Source: Floccularia luteovirens (taxonomy: Eukaryota; Basidiomycota; Agaricomycetes; Agaricales; Squamanitaceae). From it: 64,000 bases of DNA. Below, piece after piece: positions 60,380 through 64,000 of this stretch. The stretch covers positions 1,736,001 to 1,800,000 of the forward strand of contig VSJF01000001.1 in NCBI GenBank assembly GCA_009739215.1. The letters run 5' to 3'. The notes under the pieces were generated by a model that worked only from the letters and a program-made list of their open reading frames with translations, did no database searches and was not told the origin of the DNA. Within the stretch, counting starts at the first letter, position 1; the number at the start of each line of letters is the position of its first letter. The translations under genes were made by a program, and so were the position numbers.

Positions 60380-62381
60380 ATGCTGTATACACTACTCGCA
60401 AAGGCTTTATTGGTCAGCCTCGGATTTTTGGTGGTTTCCCTCATTAGAATCGTGGTTTATCATGTTTCCGTGTATCTTCATCTGAGACGTATTCCGGGGC
60501 CAAGGCGATCATCCCTTCTCTGGGGAGAAGAGTGGAAACTCTATAGTTCCTTTCCGGGCTCTATGTATGTTGACTGGCACGAACGTTATGGAAAGGTTGT
60601 CAGGTTTAACGGTGCATTTGGCGTAAGTTCTGGAAAGTAAAGCATTGCATGTTCTGGTTTCAATTCTTCTACAGCACCAAGTCATTTCTATCATCGACCC
60701 TAGGGCTATCTCATTCATCCTTAACGAAGCGACCTACAAGTTCCCAAAGCCCGATGGTGTTAGGGCCTGGTTCAAAGCCACTCTCGGTGAAGGTATTCTC
60801 TGGGTCGAAGGTCAGCCATATGATATCTCCTACTTCTCACTAATAAACGTAATCTAGGCAAGCAAGCACATGGAGTTCAGAGAAGATCGCTAGCCCCTGC
60901 CTTGAGGTAATGTCACTTTTGTCAGGATATGAGTTTGTGTGATAATATTTTGAGGCAGCCAACTAGCTGTTCGGGACCTTGTCCCAGTGTTTTTGGAAAC
61001 ATCCATGAAGCTTACCTCGCAGTGGATCAAACTCATCGACAACAACCACAACGAACAGGCCGAAATTGAGGTCACGATGTGGGCTGGCAGATTTGCGTTA
61101 GTCACTTAGCCCTTCAATAATGCAATATCTAACAACTTTTCCTAGGCTTGATACGATCGGCCGTGCAGCATTCTCTTACGACTTCGACTCTTTGTCAGGA
61201 GAATCCCATACGCTTGCGGAGTCCCTGGACAGCCTAACGAATTGCGAACACAAAATATCGTCGTTTTATATGCGCGCAATTTTTTGGCTTTGTCCATGGA
61301 TTCTGGCTATTGGAGATAAAGGAAAGTTGATTAAGAAGACCAAGCATGAGTTGGGCCAAATCAGTTCTAACATGTGGAGAGATGCAAAATTGTCTGGTGA
61401 CTCGGAGGGTAAAACTCTCATGGCTTTGATGTGTTAGGTTTTTTCTTTATCATACCGACGTTTTCTTATACCCTTTGCAGTGAAAGCCAACAGCGACTCG
61501 CAATGTTATGAAGATGAAGAACACATAGTATCCCAAATGCGAACAGTCATATCAGCGGGTTACGAGACCGTTTCTGCTGTTGTGGCCGTAAGTCCAGTTT
61601 TTCTCGTCTCATTCTTTTCAGTCTGAGAACGACATCCAGTGGACTCTTTATGAACTGTCACAAGACTTGAAACTGCAAGGAGAACTTCGAAAGGAAGTGT
61701 TCATCGTCGGCGAATTGACTTTAGACGCTCTCAATAACCACTGTCCCCTCTTGAATGCTGTACTCAAAGAGACCTTGCGTTTACATCCCGCCCTTCTTGA
61801 AAATCATCATGAAGTATTTCTTCAATCTTAATGCTTTTATCTTCTCATCACTTACCATTACATAGGCTGCAGAGACCATAAGGATACCACTTTCTGAACC
61901 TCTTCCAGGAACCACTGATATGGACATAATTATTCCAAGAGGAACACTACTTGCTATCCCAGTCAGCGTTGTTCAAACAGCGTGCGAAACATGGGGCCCT
62001 GACTCCCTTATCTTCAGGCCAGGACGCTGGTTGGAGGAAATTAAGGAAGGGGAAAAACGAAGAGACTTGCTAGCTTTCAGTGAAGGGTGCGTATAACATC
62101 TCTCTTGGCATTTGTACGCTAAATTCTCCCTTTTTCTCCGCCAGTCCCAGGTCCTGTATCGGACGGTCTTTCGCTATGGCAGAGATCAAGGTAGTCCATA
62201 ATATCATTCTGTTTACCACCATTGACACAAATCGTATTGCCAGACGCTTATTATTACAATCCTTCGGCAATTTTCTTTCACTTGTTCTCATGATATAGAG
62301 GCGTTCCAAAGCTTTGTAATTCGCCCTCGCGTAAAGGGGCAAAACATGAGTTCCCTTCCTCTAACAATTCATAAGCTCTAG
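60380..62381 (+). CDS. Cytochrome P450 monooxygenase
   Basis: ER-anchored haem monooxygenase, probably in secondary metabolism or xenobiotic oxidation; subfamily not assignable by eye. The N-terminal anchor MLYTLLAKALLVSLGFLVVS precedes the Pro-rich hinge RIPGPRR. The I-helix reads ISAGYETVSAVVA, the K-helix is ETLRLHP (ExxR), the PERF-region equivalent is FRPGRWLE, and the haem loop is FSEGPRSCIG with the cysteine ligand. The C-terminus continues FAMAEIK, TLIITILRQF and ends SSLPLTIHKL at 62379-62381. About nine introns are used (for example at about 60622-60673, 60815-60855, 60907-60957, 61090-61145, 62088-62143 and 62190-62239). The frame is kept through all joins, so it appears functional. 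It is convergent with the CYP61 gene, 218 bp away. Confidence 0.9.
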
Positions 62382-62599
62382 GGCTACAGAGTTATATCAA
62401 ATTTTTTTAGCAGACTTTGCCAATCTATATACATCATTTGCGAACCTAGCACGTCGAGCAAAACAGAATCAAGTATTAATATGCTGTTAAGTGAGAGTCA
62501 CACGATGACGAAGCAACAATTGATAGTATTAAAAATAATCGCTACTTCACATAGAAATTACGGACATATTTTATGAATCTTTTTCTTTATTCACTCGCA

Positions 62600-64000
62600 A
62601 CTAAGAATGTGTGCGAGGCGTTAGTTTGAGACGGCAGCCATCTTTGGGGAAGAGAGTTGCAATAATGCTATAAATAGTATGATAGTGAGTAAAGTTCACC
62701 CTAATACTTCAGAAAAATGATACATACTCGATTTCATTGCTGTCCGGTGTAACTTCATGTTGCCAATCGAACATGGCAACGGCTGTTGCAAGGACAAGTA
62801 CAATATTCATTGTAGCGTATTCAAGGCCGATACAACGATGAGGACCGCTTCCAAATACAAGATAGTTCTTCGGGTTAGAATTCGCGAGACTGTTTGGGTC
62901 TAACCAGCGCTCAGGGGTGAAAGCGTCTGGCTCAGGATAAATTGAGGGATCATGAAGCGAATTGAAGAAGGATGGAATAACCATGCTGTTAGCGGGAACA
63001 GTATATTCATCGTTGATTGGGAAGGGTTTTGTGCATTTGTATGGGACCTGCAGGAATATCAGTATTTTTGAAGGGGTTGTTTGGGTGAATAAAAAAACTT
63101 GCCATTGTGACTGGTGGCGTGACGCGCATACTTTCTTTGACTACAGCTTGCAGGTATACCATCTCGTCCAGCATCTCCAAGTTAAGAGGCTTCTGGTAAT
63201 CACCCTGACGAACTGCATCTTGTTCTTCCTTGACCTTTTCAAGAACATGTCGGTGATCGGCCAAATGTTGAAAGGCGTAGATTAGCCCGCTACTCATGGC
63301 GTCTTGAGAGGCGAATAGGAAAGAGAATAAAACCATGGCCATTTCTAGATCGCTGAAATCTTTTCTGCCTTTGTATGATGGGTCAGAAAGGTTCTTAACC
63401 CATTCATCCAACATGCATTCTGGTTCTCCGCCATTAGCCATTGCAATCTTACTCTTATGTGCAGCGAGTTCAAGCCAGTAAAAAGCTGCTTTACGCGCTT
63501 GGATAGCTTTCCATATTTTAGTGCCAGGTAATGCGAGAGGGAAGTTGACTAGTTCAAGAGATTGTGTGATAGCCCAGTATTTGTCATTGATCTCCAATGC
63601 GCCATGCTCGGGGATATGATTTCCACAGAAAACCCTCAGAGAAGTATCCATATTCATATGTCTGGCGGTCATCATGATAGGCTGGGCAGTTTGATCTTTA
63701 GCCGCAGCTTCCAGCCACCTGGTCATGTGCTTGCGAGCAACGGCTTCTTGAATACCGGTATAAATTCTTTCATAGAAAGTAAGAAAACCGAAACCATGGG
63801 AACGAAGGAAGAAACAAGCTTACCCGAGGGCCTTGCGCGTAAACAAGGTGTTTAAGCTACGGCGATACTCGACATGGTCTTTACCCGTCAAGAATACCCT
63901 GATATAGAATGAGGAAAAACAGATTATGGATATTGATTCAGACCCACCAATTATCGGGCCGGAGAACTTGCTTCGCGGCATGGACGAGACAAGGTTCTGC
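62600..64000 (-). CDS. ERG5: Sterol C-22 desaturase CYP61/ERG5, partial
   Basis: Cytochrome P450 that introduces the C22-C23 double bond in ergosterol synthesis, at the ER. The 5' end lies beyond the right edge, so the N-terminal anchor is not seen. Visible family features: ISNKYW-like INDKYWAITQSLELVNFPLA then LPGTKIWKAIQARKAA; I-helix LFSFLFASQDAMSSGL with A-S-Q-D-A in place of AGxDT, typical of CYP61; ExxR in KESMRVTPPV; NSLHDPSIYPEPDAFTPERW; haem loop FGSGPHRCIG; and the tail IIATLFPKDGCRLKLTPRTHS ending at 62600-62602. An intron at about 62664-62729 precedes the last exon, and another lies near 63050-63110. Convergent with the other P450. Confidence 0.93.

Noticed and set aside
1..64000. 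Transposable elements, CRISPR arrays or rRNA genes
   Set aside because: No reverse transcriptase or transposase frames, terminal repeats, spaced repeat arrays or rRNA-like sequence were seen; remaining repeats are short.

Overview
The window is nuclear DNA of a filamentous basidiomycete fungus, most probably an Agaricomycete. Genes are dense and lie on both strands. They are cut by many introns of about 40-65 nt with GT..AG ends and CTAAC/CTGAC-type branch points, and intergenic gaps are often only 100-300 bp. The gene content agrees: a group X-type hybrid histidine kinase, an ERG5/CYP61 sterol desaturase, a Lam16A-like GH16 glucanase and several fungal-type proteins with long low-complexity tails. 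I cannot name the species. There is no transposon, CRISPR array, rRNA gene or convincing tRNA gene.

Layout. 1-9865 (+): 3' part of a cytoplasmic dynein heavy chain, from linker to C-terminus. 9963-11150 (-): homoserine kinase. 11240-13512 (-): unrecognised protein with a G/Y/Q/A-rich tail. 13659-14126 (+): mitochondrial ribosomal protein mL43. 14572-16334 (+): unrecognised Ser/Pro-rich protein. 17423-18984 (-): unrecognised protein. 19213-21312 (-): MFS drug:H+ antiporter gene with two in-frame TGA codons, probably a pseudogene. 21602-23279 (+): Fpg-type DNA glycosylase. 23316-25776 (-): UTP5/WDR43. 25923-27519 (+): PHO85-type cyclin-dependent kinase. 27761-38210 (-): very large hybrid histidine kinase (pseudokinase, P-loop ATPase, helical region, GAF, HisKA, HATPase, two receivers). 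38211-40257 (-): SUB2/UAP56 helicase. 40440-42553 (+): ROK1 helicase. 42825-44987 (-): CCA-adding enzyme. 45376-47765 (+): VAC8. 48363-50077 (+): GH16 glucanase. 50273-52451 (+): BAG-domain protein. 52670-56650 (-): GYF-domain protein. 56934-59320 (-): acetyl-CoA transporter. 59440-59950 (-): possible small uncharacterised gene. 60380-62381 (+): cytochrome P450. 62600 to the right edge (-): CYP61/ERG5, 5' end outside the window.

Most genes are housekeeping, and neighbours do not form a pathway. Several pairs share short divergent promoters: SUB2/ROK1 (182 bp), UTP5/PHO85 (146 bp), and the 11-13 kb gene with mL43 (146 bp). RNA metabolism is well represented (UTP5, SUB2, ROK1, CCA1). The points most worth a second look are the twice-interrupted transporter, the pseudokinase-headed histidine kinase whose likely start codon abuts the SUB2 stop codon, two successive GC-AG introns in the Fpg gene, a long palindrome in the BAG gene promoter, and the unassigned spliced coding-like stretch near 59.4-60.0 kb. 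Exon boundaries were read by eye from splice consensus and protein continuity. No homology search was possible.
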